A stretch of DNA of 64,000 bases from DASYAE01 sp036501535 (GCA_036501535.1 DASYAE010000003.1:27704-91703); one strand, 5' to 3'. Numbered from the stretch's first letter, positions 49,602-58,192 are shown. Translations and numbers: made by a program. Notes: a model not told the origin generated them from the sequence alone.

Positions 49602-50093
49602 TCAGATCGGCGAGAGCATGGAGAAGGCGTCGCCGAGGAAGCCGGTATGGGCGAGCGTGAGCGACTCGATCGCCGGCTTGGCCCCGCTCGCGTCGAAGGT
49701 CTCGATCGACCACTTGATCGGGAAGAACTCGTTGAGCCGCCACTCGACCATCGCCAGCCCGGCGTAGTCGACCAGCTGGATCGTCCCGCTCTGCGGCTGC
49801 GGGTTCTGCGCTGTCTGTGTGAGCCAGAGCTGTACCACCCGCGAGTAGGCGCTGGCCGCGCGGCTCAGCGTGATCGGGTCGTACTTGGTGGTGCCGGGGA
49901 ACAGCCAGGCGGTGTTGCCCAGCGCGCCCTCGCGGTGCTCGACCTGCTGCCAGGAGACCGAGAGCCCCGAGGCGCGCGACCAGTCGCCGAAGTGGTACTG
50001 GACGTTGTCGATCAGCACCACGTACCGGTGCGACATGCCGACGGTGCCGGAGCCGACGTCGCCCACCAGCCCGCCGAGATCTTCCATCGTCAT
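49602..50093 (-). CDS. eCIS tube-family protein (T4 gp19-like), copy 3
   Basis: This 163-residue protein has the tube-fold hallmark strands (HRYVVLIDNVQYHFGDWSRASGLSVSW; YDPITLSRAASAYSRVVQLWL) and the terminal ESLTLAHTGF. It is shorter at the N-terminus than copy 4 and separated from it by 34 bp. Two divergent tube proteins next to the LysM adaptor fit the initiator rings at the tube-baseplate interface. Confidence 0.85.
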   Translation of the reverse strand: MTMEDLGGLVGDVGSGTVGMSHRYVVLIDNVQYHFGDWSRASGLSVSWQQVEHREGALGNTAWLFPGTTKYDPITLSRAASAYSRVVQLWLTQTAQNPQPQSGTIQLVDYAGLAMVEWRLNEFFPIKWSIETFDASGAKPAIESLTLAHTGFLGDAFSMLSPI

Positions 50094-50132
50094 GGTTCCG
50101 CCGTCCGCTCTCGTCGATTTCCGTCGGGTCCG

Positions 50133-52754
50133 CTACCGCAGGTCGCTCAGCGTGCCCGTGCGCTCACGGGCGACCAGGAGCTCGTGCTGCAGCCGCATCT
50201 TTATGCGCGGGTAGAGACCCTCGGCCAGCTCGCCGAGCGCGACCTGGTCGTCGAGGTCGAGCAGGCGCTGCTCGACCAGCTCCAGCAGGCGCCCGCGGGC
50301 CGCGGTGAGTGCGGGGTCTGCTTCCCGGTCCGGTCCGGCCTGCTGCGACGGGGTCCCCGGGGCCTGAGATGTCTGCGGCCCGGCGTACTGGGCGCCGTTG
50401 TCAGTCTGCTGAGCCGGATCGCGTTGGGTCGGGGGGTTCCAGCCGAGCGGCGCGTCGAAGAGGTCCTCCGGGGCGCGCTGCACGCGGTGCGGAGCGGCCG
50501 ACCCGAACGCCGCCGCGGACTGCGGGAAGTGCGTGAGCGGCGCCTGGCTGCGCTCCCAGGCCGAGCTCCCGAAGGGGTCGTGTCCTTGCGCGCCGCGCTC
50601 GGCCGCGACGGCTTCCGCCTCCAGGGCGCGGCCGGCGGGGGAGTCCTCCGGCGGCAGGCTCGGGCCGTACGCGCGCTGCTGGGCCACGTGAGTGAGCTCG
50701 TGAGCGAGCAGCCCGCGTGTGTCGGGTCGCTCGAACGGCCCTTCGCCCGGCGGCAGGAAGACCTCGCCGCCCCGGGTGAAGGCGCGGGCGTCCAGCGACC
50801 GGGCCTCGCCGGCCGTCTCGGGGCCGCGGTTGATCGGCACCCCGGAGACGTCCATGCCGTACATCCGGCGCAGCGTGTCGGCCAGGTCCTGAGGTGCGAA
50901 GCTCGGCGGCGGCTCGGGCTCGGACCGGGTCGGCTCGGGCGGGGCGGCCGCCGGCCGCGGCGGTTCGGCGTCCTGCCTCGGAGCGGGCGCGGGCGCCGAG
51001 CGGTAAATCAGCTCGTTGGCTTCCGGTCGGCTGGTCGCCGCGGCGGCGGGGCGCGGTGCCGGACGGCGGGGAGGGGGAAACGCGGAGCGGTAGATTGGCG
51101 AGTTGACTACGGGCCGCGCCGGAGTCGGCGAGTCCGCGCCTGTGGCGCTCGGCGCAGCGCTCGGCGCGGAAGGCGTTGCGGACAAGCGGGATTCGGGCTG
51201 CCCGGGTCCTGCGGAAGGTTCGGGCCGGTCGGGCTGTTCGGGCTGATCCGCGTGGTCCTGGCCGGGGCGCGGCGCGGCCGAGTGGAAGAGCGGCGCCTGC
51301 GGCGGCGCACTGCGCCGATCGGGTTGCTTGGCGGGCGGTTGCGGGCGGCGCGCGGGCGGTGTCGCGATCGGCGCGCCGAGGCCCAGGCGCAGCGTCGGGG
51401 CAGGAGGCTCCGGGCCCTGATTCGGCGCGGGGCGCTGCGGGGCGGGTGCGGCACTGCCGGGTGCTGCACTGTCGGGTGTGGCCGCGCCGGACGCGGCGCC
51501 TCCCGGGGCGGGGCGGTCCTTTGCCGGAGCGGCCGGCCGGTGCAGAGCGGCCGGCGGCGCGGCGCCGCGATCCGGCGCCGGCGCACGGCGCGGCGGGGCG
51601 GGCCGCACGTCGCGGTCCGCCGCGGAACTCGTCCCGGTGCCGGTCCCGGTGCCGGTCCCGGTGCCGGTCTCAGCGCCAGTCCTGGCGTTCGTCTCAGTGC
51701 TCGTCCCCGCGCCCGTCTCAGGGGGCTGTTCGCCCTGGCCCGCGCGCGGGCCGCCCGGTGGCAGCGGGCGCCCGAGGCCGAGCCGGCGGCTCTCCGCGAG
51801 GCTGGCCCGGCGCGGCCGCTCGGCGGCGGGACCGGGCGCCTGGGCGGACCGGCGGGGCGGCGCCGGGAAACCGGGCGGCGGCCCCACCGCGGCGCTCGAC
51901 CACGACACCCTCTCGCCGTCCTCGGACCGGGTGAAGCCGAGATCGTCCGGCGTGGGCCCGCCCGCGGAGGGCGCAGACGGCACGGACGGCATGGTCTCTT
52001 CCCCGCCGCCGGGTTGCTGCTGGGGACGGAAACCCTCCACCATGCGCAGCCAGGCCGACGAAGCGTACGGAGTGTCCTGCGCCTGCGGCTCGCCGAGGTA
52101 TTCCTCGGACACCGATACCAGGCTTCTGCGCTCCGCGGACGCGGAACGCGCCCGGACGACCGGCCGCCGGTGCACGATCACCAGGGCCTCGCCGGGCGGT
52201 TCGGGAATCTGCTGCTCGGGAATCTGCTGCTGCGCGGGCGGCTCCGCCGGCACGTCGGCCGGATCCGCGCTGCGCGGCACCACGACGGCGCTGATCCGCC
52301 CCGCCGCCGGGGCCGAGGACGGCGCAGCGGAGGACACCGTGATGGAAGAGGACGACGACGCTGTGGAGGACGCCGCGGCAGAAGGCGCCGCGGAATCAGT
52401 GGCCTGCGGCCACGCGGCGCCGGGGCGGCCGGTCGCCGCGGCCGTCGGCAGGTGGATCAGGGGCCTCGTCCCGGTCACGTCGGGCAGCTTCAGCAGCGGA
52501 CCGGCCACCAGCACCGGCCGGGCACGCACGGTCGGGCCGAGCGGCGGCAGCCGCCGCCACTCCAGACTCCGGCGCTGCGCGCCGCGGCCTTCGGCGCCCG
52601 GCTGCTGCGATTCATCCGACTGTGCATCATCCGAATTGGACAGGGCGGCCTGATCCGGCGGCTGCGTATCGCGCGCCGCCTGCGGCGAATCGCCGGCCTT
52701 GCCGTCGCCGCTGCGCCGCCGCGCCGGCCCGCCGCGCCCGAAGCCCCAGCGCAT
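50133..52754 (-). CDS. DUF4157 metalloprotease-type protein, candidate eCIS cargo
   Basis: This 873-residue protein is mostly disordered Pro/Ala/Ser/Arg-rich sequence, with a 12-bp-repeat Thr-Gly tract near residue 365. Residues ~630-720 form a DUF4157 domain: LRRMYGMDVSGVPINRGPE, DARAFTRGGEVFLPPGE and the zinc-protease motif LLAHELTHVAQQ (HExxH). The C-terminus (LYPRIKMRLQHELLVARERTG) is a recurrent eCIS-gene ending. DUF4157 is common in proteins linked to eCIS loading and may mark cargo or be self-processing. ATG at 52754 has GGAAGAG upstream. Whether it is cargo, a tail-length ruler or a fibre is unknown. Confidence 0.75.
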   Translation of the reverse strand: MRWGFGRGGPARRRSGDGKAGDSPQAARDTQPPDQAALSNSDDAQSDESQQPGAEGRGAQRRSLEWRRLPPLGPTVRARPVLVAGPLLKLPDVTGTRPLIHLPTAAATGRPGAAWPQATDSAAPSAAASSTASSSSSITVSSAAPSSAPAAGRISAVVVPRSADPADVPAEPPAQQQIPEQQIPEPPGEALVIVHRRPVVRARSASAERRSLVSVSEEYLGEPQAQDTPYASSAWLRMVEGFRPQQQPGGGEETMPSVPSAPSAGGPTPDDLGFTRSEDGERVSWSSAAVGPPPGFPAPPRRSAQAPGPAAERPRRASLAESRRLGLGRPLPPGGPRAGQGEQPPETGAGTSTETNARTGAETGTGTGTGTGTGTSSAADRDVRPAPPRRAPAPDRGAAPPAALHRPAAPAKDRPAPGGAASGAATPDSAAPGSAAPAPQRPAPNQGPEPPAPTLRLGLGAPIATPPARRPQPPAKQPDRRSAPPQAPLFHSAAPRPGQDHADQPEQPDRPEPSAGPGQPESRLSATPSAPSAAPSATGADSPTPARPVVNSPIYRSAFPPPRRPAPRPAAAATSRPEANELIYRSAPAPAPRQDAEPPRPAAAPPEPTRSEPEPPPSFAPQDLADTLRRMYGMDVSGVPINRGPETAGEARSLDARAFTRGGEVFLPPGEGPFERPDTRGLLAHELTHVAQQRAYGPSLPPEDSPAGRALEAEAVAAERGAQGHDPFGSSAWERSQAPLTHFPQSAAAFGSAAPHRVQRAPEDLFDAPLGWNPPTQRDPAQQTDNGAQYAGPQTSQAPGTPSQQAGPDREADPALTAARGRLLELVEQRLLDLDDQVALGELAEGLYPRIKMRLQHELLVARERTGTLSDLR

Positions 52755-52835
52755 CTGCTCTTCCGCCTCTCTTGCCTCCGCCGGCGCCTCAGTACAGATG
52801 CTGCAGGCGTGTGGCGTCTTTCAGTGGGCGCCGCC

Positions 52836-53000
52836 TCAGTCGAGCTCGCCGCTCGCGAACCGCGCGTTGATCCGGCCCACCTCGCCGATCACCCGGGCTC
52901 GGACCGAGTGGGCGAGGCCGAGGATGTCCTCGAGCCTCCAGTGCAGGTAGTACGCCAGGTACACGGTCTCCTCCCAGAGCCGGTCGGCCGTGTACGTCAG
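52836..53000 (-). CDS. Short eCIS protein (DUF6760-like) with CTG start or -1 frameshift fusion
   Basis: This 54-residue reading frame (from the CTG: TYTADRLWEETVYLAYYLH and SVRARVIGEVGRINARFASGE) is protein-like and resembles the short DUF6760-type proteins of actinobacterial eCIS loci. No ATG, GTG or TTG starts it; the only suitable codon is CTG (53000-52998), which overlaps the previous gene's TGA as CTGA. Just upstream is GGGGGGA (minus strand), and the frame is -1 to the preceding gene, so ribosomal slippage at the G-run is the alternative. Ordinary start-codon searches miss it. Confidence 0.72.
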   Translation of the reverse strand: MTYTADRLWEETVYLAYYLHWRLEDILGLAHSVRARVIGEVGRINARFASGELD

Positions 53001-53485
53001 GATTCCCCCCGCGCATCACCGGCGATGTCCACCACGAACTGGTGCCCGCAGGACGGGCAGTTGACATCGGCCTCGGTGTGGCCCTCCTGGTTGATCCGCC
53101 GGTACAGGTCCTGCAGGAAGGCCAGGTCGGAGGCGAACAGGTTCTCGATCAGCAGGGTGTCCACGGTCTGCGACGAGCCCAGCCGGGTCACCGTGCGGGC
53201 CAGCAGCAGGACCGTGAGGTACGCCGGGTTCTGGTGCACCCGCGGGTCGTTCTGCGTGACGATCTCGTCCCGGGCGGTGGCCAGGCGCATCACGCCGTCG
53301 CGGTGCACCCGGCCCTGCTCGTCGACGTAGCCGCGCGGCAGCACGAACGGATAGAGCGTGAGCATGCCCGCGGAGGACGACGCCTCCTCGGTATAGGCGG
53401 CGGCCGCCGCGAGGGCGGGGACCGCGGCCGGGCCCGAGGCGGGACCGGCCGCCGCCATGGACAGAGGACTCTGACTCGGTGTCAC
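52997..53485 (-). CDS. Zinc-finger eCIS assembly protein
   Basis: This 162-residue protein has an Ala-rich start, then LTLYPFVLPRGYVDEQGRVH, RDGVMRLATARDEI and LTVLLLARTVTRLG, and ends in CPSCGHQFVVDIAGD, a half zinc-knuckle. This resembles tail-assembly-chaperone-position proteins in eCIS loci. GTG at 53485 has GAGG 6 nt upstream and follows the tube stop by 8 bp; ATG at 53458 is an alternative. Its location before the -1-frame 54-residue gene mirrors the G/GT chaperone arrangement of tailed phages, though homology is not shown. Confidence 0.72.
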   Translation of the reverse strand: MTPSQSPLSMAAAGPASGPAAVPALAAAAAYTEEASSSAGMLTLYPFVLPRGYVDEQGRVHRDGVMRLATARDEIVTQNDPRVHQNPAYLTVLLLARTVTRLGSSQTVDTLLIENLFASDLAFLQDLYRRINQEGHTEADVNCPSCGHQFVVDIAGDARGES

Positions 53486-53493
53486 GATGCGCC

Positions 53494-53961
53494 TCAGCCG
53501 GCCGGCTGCATGAGGATCTGGTCGCAGAGCAGCACCACGGTCTCGGTCACCAGCTCCGTGGCGCCCGCCTTCATCCCGCTGATCTCCAGCTTGGAGGGCC
53601 ACGCGTTCTCCAGCAGGTAGGTGATGAGCGGCTGGCCCGACTTCGGCGACTGCGACGCCGCGAACAGCTGCAGCGAGCAGGTCTTGCGCGCGGTCGGGTC
53701 GCCCTGCAGCACCCCCTGGTGCCAGGCCCACATGTAGGTCTCGGTGTCCAGGCCGCGCTTGAGCGTCACCTGCGGCGGCTTGGTCTTGCCGAACTGCTTG
53801 GTGTGCGTGATGCCGGCCGTGCCGGTCGAGATGTACTCGACCGGCTCGACCTCGGTGTTGATCCCGGACAGCTCGCTGAACGAAGCCACCTGGATCCCGT
53901 CCACCTGGATCACGAAGGTCGACGCGGTCATGACGGTCGGATTGCCGCCGGCCACTGCCAC
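53494..53961 (-). CDS. eCIS tube protein (T4 gp19-like), copy 2
   Basis: This 155-residue protein has the tube fold: FVIQVDGIQVASFSELSGI, EPVEYISTGTAGITHTKQFG, PPQVTLKRGLDTETYMWAWH and TELVTETVVLLCDQI. It is closely similar to the next upstream tube gene (KQFGKTKPPQVTLKRG vs KQFGLTKPPTVTLKRG), so one of the two probably builds the bulk tube. It is 76 bp downstream of the other. Confidence 0.88.
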   Translation of the reverse strand: MAVAGGNPTVMTASTFVIQVDGIQVASFSELSGINTEVEPVEYISTGTAGITHTKQFGKTKPPQVTLKRGLDTETYMWAWHQGVLQGDPTARKTCSLQLFAASQSPKSGQPLITYLLENAWPSKLEISGMKAGATELVTETVVLLCDQILMQPAG

Positions 53962-54036
53962 GGTGTTCTCTCCTTACTGGGTGCGTGCCGGTCCTCCGGC
54001 GCGGGCCGGAGCGGGGGTTGGGACGCGCGGCCCGGG

Positions 54037-54522
54037 TCAGCCGTCGCCGTAGACGATCGTGTCGCAGGCGATCTCGACGTCCTCGGTGACGTAGCCCTCG
54101 CCGGCCTTCGCCCCCGAGATGTTGATCTTGGAGCACCAGGCCATCGTCAGCGTGTAGGTGAACAGCGGCTTGGCGTCGCCGATCAGCCCGGGGCCGAACA
54201 TCTCCAGGGTCACGTCGGAGCGCGCCGCCGGATTGCCGTCCAGCGCCATCTTGTGCCAGAACCAGAGCGACAGGTCCTTGTCGACGCCGCGCTTGAGCGT
54301 GACCGTCGGCGGCTTGGTCAACCCGAACTGCTTGGTGTGCACGATGCCTTGGCCGCCGGCCGTGATGTACTGCTCGACGTTGATCTCGCTCCTGATCCCG
54401 GCCAGCTCCTGGAACGCCAGGTTCTTGATGGACAGGTTGCCCGGCCCGGCGATGACCAGGCTCGGCGCCGAGATCAAGAAGACCGGCGCCGACGCCACCG
54501 GGGTGAACGCCTGAATGGACAC
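54037..54522 (-). CDS. eCIS tube protein (T4 gp19-like), copy 1
   Basis: This 161-residue tube-fold protein carries FQELAGIRSEINVEQYITAG, HTKQFGLTKPPTVTLKRGVD and EDVEIACDTIVYGDG. It directly follows the sheath gene by 27 bp, the usual place for the main tube protein, and is a paralogue of the next gene. The pair may form homo- or alternating rings within the sheath. Confidence 0.9.
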   Translation of the reverse strand: MSIQAFTPVASAPVFLISAPSLVIAGPGNLSIKNLAFQELAGIRSEINVEQYITAGGQGIVHTKQFGLTKPPTVTLKRGVDKDLSLWFWHKMALDGNPAARSDVTLEMFGPGLIGDAKPLFTYTLTMAWCSKINISGAKAGEGYVTEDVEIACDTIVYGDG

Positions 54523-54549
54523 TGCGGTCCGCCCTCCTTTCCCAGTGGG

Positions 54550-56142
54550 TTATTCCTCGAGGGCGGAGCCCTGTGAGTACTGCGCGATGCGGAAGACCAC
54601 GAACTCGGCCGGCTTGATCGGCGCGATGCCGATGTCGACGGTCAGGATCCCGGCGTCCCGGTTCTCCGGCGGGTTGTTCTCCTCGTCGCACTTGACGAAG
54701 AACGCCTCCTCCGCCGTGCGCCCGAACAGCGCGCCGCTGCGCCAGACCCGGCGCAGGAACATGGTCGCCGTGCGGCGCACCGCGCCCCACAGGAACCGGT
54801 CGTTGGGCTCGAACACGACCCAGTTGGTGCCGGTCAGGATCGACTTCTCGACGAAGTTGAACAGCCGGCGCACGTTCAGGTAGCGCCACTCCGGGTCGCT
54901 GGACAGGGTGCGCGCGCCCCAGATCCGGATGCCCTGCCCGGGGAACGAGCGGATGCAGTTGACCGCGACCGGGTTGAGCTGGTCGTGCTCGCCCCGGGTG
55001 ATGTTGGTCTCGAGGTCGATCACGCCGCGCACGATCTCGTTGGCCGGAGCCTTGTGCACGCCGCGGGTGTCGTCGTTGCGGGCCCACACGCCGGCCACGT
55101 GGCCGCTCGGCGGAACGAGGATCGGCGAGCCCTTCAGCGGGTCCATGACCTTGAGCCAGGGCCAGTACAGCGCCGCGTACTTCGAGTCGTAGCCGGCCGT
55201 GAGCACCCGCCACTCCTGCACCTGCTGGGCGTTGAGGCCGGGCGGCGCGTCGAGGATGGCCAGCCGGTCGGCCATCAGCTCGCAGTGCGCGATCATGGCC
55301 AGCTGCACCGCCTTGAGCCCGTCGTCGTCGATCGCGCCGGCCATGTGCGCCGCCATCAGGTCCGGGACGGCCAGCATGGTGATGTTCTCGATCGCCTCGA
55401 GGCCGGCGAAGCCGGTGCGGTCGCCGGTGTCGCCGACGTACTGCTGTGCGGAGATCTGCGCCGGGGGCCGGGCCGGCTCGGGCGCGGCCTGCCCGCCGCT
55501 GAGCTCGACCTGCGCGCCCTGGTGCGGCACCAGCGCGCCGGCGCCGCGGATCTCCTCGACCTCGATCAGCTTGGACTGGTTCTTGACCGCGGTGGCCACG
55601 TAGTTCGGGCCGCGCTTCGAGGTGACGTTGTCGAAGGTCTCGACGACCTCGCCGTTCTGCTTGACCAGCAGCTTGAAGACGCCCTCGGCCGGCTCGCCGG
55701 GCTCGACCACCTCGACCGAGAGCCGGTTGCCGTCGTCGCCCGGGTGCAGCGCCTTGACGCGCAGGGCCGGGCGGGGGCGGTCGCCGCCGCTGGAGAGCTC
55801 GCCCTGCGCCGCGCGGCCGAGCAGCCGGTTGCCGTTCCCGCTGCCGTTCGCGGCGCTGTCGGCCTCCTCGGTCGTCGAGTCGGCGCCGATGCGCACGATG
55901 TACGCCGCGCCGCCGCCGTTGAGGAAGTAGCCGTAGACGGCCTGCGGCATGAATGCGCCCTCGACGAAGCCGCCGAAGGCCTTCGTGTACTGGGTCCAGT
56001 TCGTCACCAGCGTCGGCTCGTTCGCCTTGCCCCGCTCGGTGAACCCGACGAAGGCGCACAGGGCGGTGCCGACTCCTTCGATGGGTCGCGAGCCGGAGGA
56101 GACCTCCTCGACGTAAACGCCGGGGGACATATACGAGGGCAC
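54550..56142 (-). CDS. eCIS contractile sheath protein (Pvc2/Cis2-like)
   Basis: This 530-residue protein starts VPSYMSPGVYVEEVSSGSRP and includes VGFTERGKANEP, GARTLSSDPEWRYLNVRRLF and the C-terminal IGIAPIKPAEFVVFRIAQ, all tail-sheath hallmarks. GTG at 56142 is chosen since GGGAGG lies 4-5 nt upstream. A ~100-residue Gly/Asn-rich inserted domain (~90-260) is probably the surface-exposed protease-resistant lobe. It is the first gene of the eCIS operon, with the 23-bp repeat array immediately upstream. Confidence 0.95.
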   Translation of the reverse strand: MPSYMSPGVYVEEVSSGSRPIEGVGTALCAFVGFTERGKANEPTLVTNWTQYTKAFGGFVEGAFMPQAVYGYFLNGGGAAYIVRIGADSTTEEADSAANGSGNGNRLLGRAAQGELSSGGDRPRPALRVKALHPGDDGNRLSVEVVEPGEPAEGVFKLLVKQNGEVVETFDNVTSKRGPNYVATAVKNQSKLIEVEEIRGAGALVPHQGAQVELSGGQAAPEPARPPAQISAQQYVGDTGDRTGFAGLEAIENITMLAVPDLMAAHMAGAIDDDGLKAVQLAMIAHCELMADRLAILDAPPGLNAQQVQEWRVLTAGYDSKYAALYWPWLKVMDPLKGSPILVPPSGHVAGVWARNDDTRGVHKAPANEIVRGVIDLETNITRGEHDQLNPVAVNCIRSFPGQGIRIWGARTLSSDPEWRYLNVRRLFNFVEKSILTGTNWVVFEPNDRFLWGAVRRTATMFLRRVWRSGALFGRTAEEAFFVKCDEENNPPENRDAGILTVDIGIAPIKPAEFVVFRIAQYSQGSALEE

Positions 56143-56167
56143 TTTTCCTCCCAATCATGCCAAAGGC

Positions 56168-56282
56168 GGACACACTGCACGGCCCGTACCGGATGCAGCG
56201 CACAGGCCCCGATGGGCACAGTGCATCGCCCCCTACGGGCAGAGCGCACTTCCTGCCGTGGGCACAGCGTGCCGTGGGCGCC
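56168..56282. repeat. Array of five 23-bp tandem repeats upstream of the eCIS operon
   Basis: Units start at 56168, 56191, 56214, 56237 and 56260, exactly 23 bp apart. Each begins with a 13-nt core, GG(A/G)CACAG(C/T)GCAC, where G1, G2, A7 and G10 are invariant; the other 10 nt vary. It occupies -26 to -140 relative to the sheath start. It is an iteron-like candidate regulator-binding array. The remaining gap (56283-56513) holds no gene I can support. Confidence 0.72.
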
Positions 56283-56513
56283 GCGCCGCTTCGAATTTCG
56301 AGTGTGCACCGGCGAGGCGGCGACCGGCCGGCTCACTTGGGCCTCAAAGGACGCATACAACGGTGCGCGAAGACGCAGCCGTCCTGCGCGTAGGCGCGGC
56401 GCGAATATCGGTACGGCACCGCTGTGGAGGGCGGGACCGGAGTCCGGATCAAGGTTCGATGGGTGAAGTGCCGCGCCCGGCCGGCCCGTTCCGGCCCGTG
56501 GGCGGCGCCGGGT

Positions 56514-57779
56514 TCAGGGACCGAACCAGCCGGTCTGGCTGAGCGCGTAGATGATCAGCCCGGCCAGCGCGCCCACCACGGTGCCGTTGATCCGGATGAA
56601 CTGCAAGTCCCGGCCGACCTGGAGCTCGATCTTGCGCGCGGTCTCCCGGGCGTCCCAGGCCTCGACGGTGTCGGAGATCAAGGCCGTGATCTCGCCGCGG
56701 TAGCCGGTGGCCACGTGCACCGCGGCGCCCTCGATCCAGCCGTCCAGCTTGGCCCGCAGGTGCTCGTCCTCGCACAGCCGGGCGCCGAAGCCGGCGATCG
56801 CCTCGCGCAGCCGGGCCCGGGTCTCGCCGTCCGGGGCGTCCACCGCGGCCAGGGTCATGGCGCGCAGCCGCTCCCACAGCGAGCCGACCAGCCGCTGCAC
56901 CTCGGGGTGCGCGATCAGGTCCCGCTTGACCTTCTCGGCCCGGTCCATGGTGGCCGGGTCGCCGGCCAGGTCCGCGGCGAAGTCGGTCAGGAAGCGGTCC
57001 ACCGAGGCGCGGGCCGGGTGCCGCGCGTCGTCGCGCACCCCGGCGGCGAAGCGGATCAGCTCGCGGTGGATCCGGCGGGCCACCCGCTCGTCCACGAACC
57101 GCGGGGTCCAGCCGGGCGCCTCGCTGGCCACGGCCCGCTCGATCGACTCCGGGTGCAGCTCCAGCCAGCTGACGGCCTGCCGGGAGAGCAGGTCGACCAG
57201 CGGCCGGTGGCCGTCCCGGGCGACGAAGCGGGCCAGCATCCGGCCGGCCGGCGGGCCGATCGCCTGGGACTCGAGCCAGCGGTTGACCGTCCCGCCGACG
57301 ACGGACTGCACCTCCTCGTCGCGCAGGATCGCCAGCGCGCCGCGCAGCACGCCGCCGGCCCCCTGCGCCATCAGGTCGGCGTGGTCCGGATCGCTCAGCC
57401 ACGCGCCGAGCCGGCCGGACGGGCCGATCGTGCGCAGCCGCGCCCGCACCACGTCGCCGGACAGGAAGTTCTCGCCGACGAACTCGCCGAGGCTGGCGCC
57501 CAGCGCGGCCTTGCGCTTGGGGATGATCGCGGTGTGCGGGATCGGCAGGCCGAGCGGGTGCCGGAACAGCGCCGTGACCGCGAACCAGTCGGCCAGCGCG
57601 CCGACCATCGCCGCCTCGGACGCCGCCGCCAGGTATCCGGCCCAGCCCGCGCCGTGCGCGGACTGCCACCGCCCGACCAGATAGAGCACCGTGGCAGCCA
57701 ACAGGAAGCCGGTGGCGGTGAACTTCATCCGCCGCACGGCACGCCGCTTGGCCCGGTCGGCCTGGGAGATCGGTCGCAC
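56514..57779 (-). CDS. DUF445 membrane-associated protein
   Basis: This 421-residue protein belongs to DUF445: a first membrane segment (TATGFLLAATVLYLVGRW), the conserved GALADWFAVTALFRHPLGLPIPHTAIIP and ENFLSGDVVR, a long helical middle and a C-terminal membrane helix (GTVVGALAGLIIYALSQTGW). A GTG start at 57779 is used. The function of the family is unknown. It is on the same strand as the eCIS operon but separated by 371 bp and a repeat array, so it is likely independent. Confidence 0.85.
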   Translation of the reverse strand: MRPISQADRAKRRAVRRMKFTATGFLLAATVLYLVGRWQSAHGAGWAGYLAAASEAAMVGALADWFAVTALFRHPLGLPIPHTAIIPKRKAALGASLGEFVGENFLSGDVVRARLRTIGPSGRLGAWLSDPDHADLMAQGAGGVLRGALAILRDEEVQSVVGGTVNRWLESQAIGPPAGRMLARFVARDGHRPLVDLLSRQAVSWLELHPESIERAVASEAPGWTPRFVDERVARRIHRELIRFAAGVRDDARHPARASVDRFLTDFAADLAGDPATMDRAEKVKRDLIAHPEVQRLVGSLWERLRAMTLAAVDAPDGETRARLREAIAGFGARLCEDEHLRAKLDGWIEGAAVHVATGYRGEITALISDTVEAWDARETARKIELQVGRDLQFIRINGTVVGALAGLIIYALSQTGWFGP

Positions 57780-57862
57780 TCCACCATTCTCCCTGATGGC
57801 GGCGCACTACGCCGACGCGGCGGCCGCGGGGCGTCCCGGCGGGCCGGCCGTCGAAGACCTCG

Positions 57863-58171
57863 TCAGAGGCTCATCGAGCAGGCCGCCAGCGCATCCAGGA
57901 ACACTCCGACGCCGATCGCGATCGCCGCCATGCACAGGACCTCCAGCGCTTCTCCGGCCTCGACCCCGAGGGCGGCCAGCGCGATGGCCAGCGAGGAGCC
58001 GTAGACCTGAGCGGCGAGGATGATGTACGACTTGATATCAGGGGGCAGCGCGCGCCACGCCCCGGCGAGCTGCTTGATCACCTCGACGGCGCCCTCGCCG
58101 ACCTTCTCGAGGGCCTCCTCGGCCTCATGGCCCTGGTTCGCCATGCATCCGGTGAAGTCGTTCCACGACAT
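57863..58171 (-). CDS. Small protein with amphipathic start and hydrophobic C-terminus
   Basis: This 102-residue protein has an acidic helical start (EAEEALEKVGEGAVEVIKQL) and two hydrophobic segments (IILAAQVYGSSLAIALAALG; VLCMAAIAIGVGVFLDALAA). It is not recognised. It lies 21 bp after the WDG-repeat gene and likely shares its transcript. Its composition suits a membrane-inserting peptide or a holin-like role, but that is only a possibility. Confidence 0.6.
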   Translation of the reverse strand: MSWNDFTGCMANQGHEAEEALEKVGEGAVEVIKQLAGAWRALPPDIKSYIILAAQVYGSSLAIALAALGVEAGEALEVLCMAAIAIGVGVFLDALAACSMSL

Positions 58172-58192
58172 CAGCTTCTCCCTCCCGCCGAA

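Noticed and set aside
49362..53330. A 1322-residue open frame on the plus strand
   Set aside because: It lies antisense to five well-supported eCIS genes, is extremely Arg/Gly-rich and is an artefact of high G+C codon use.
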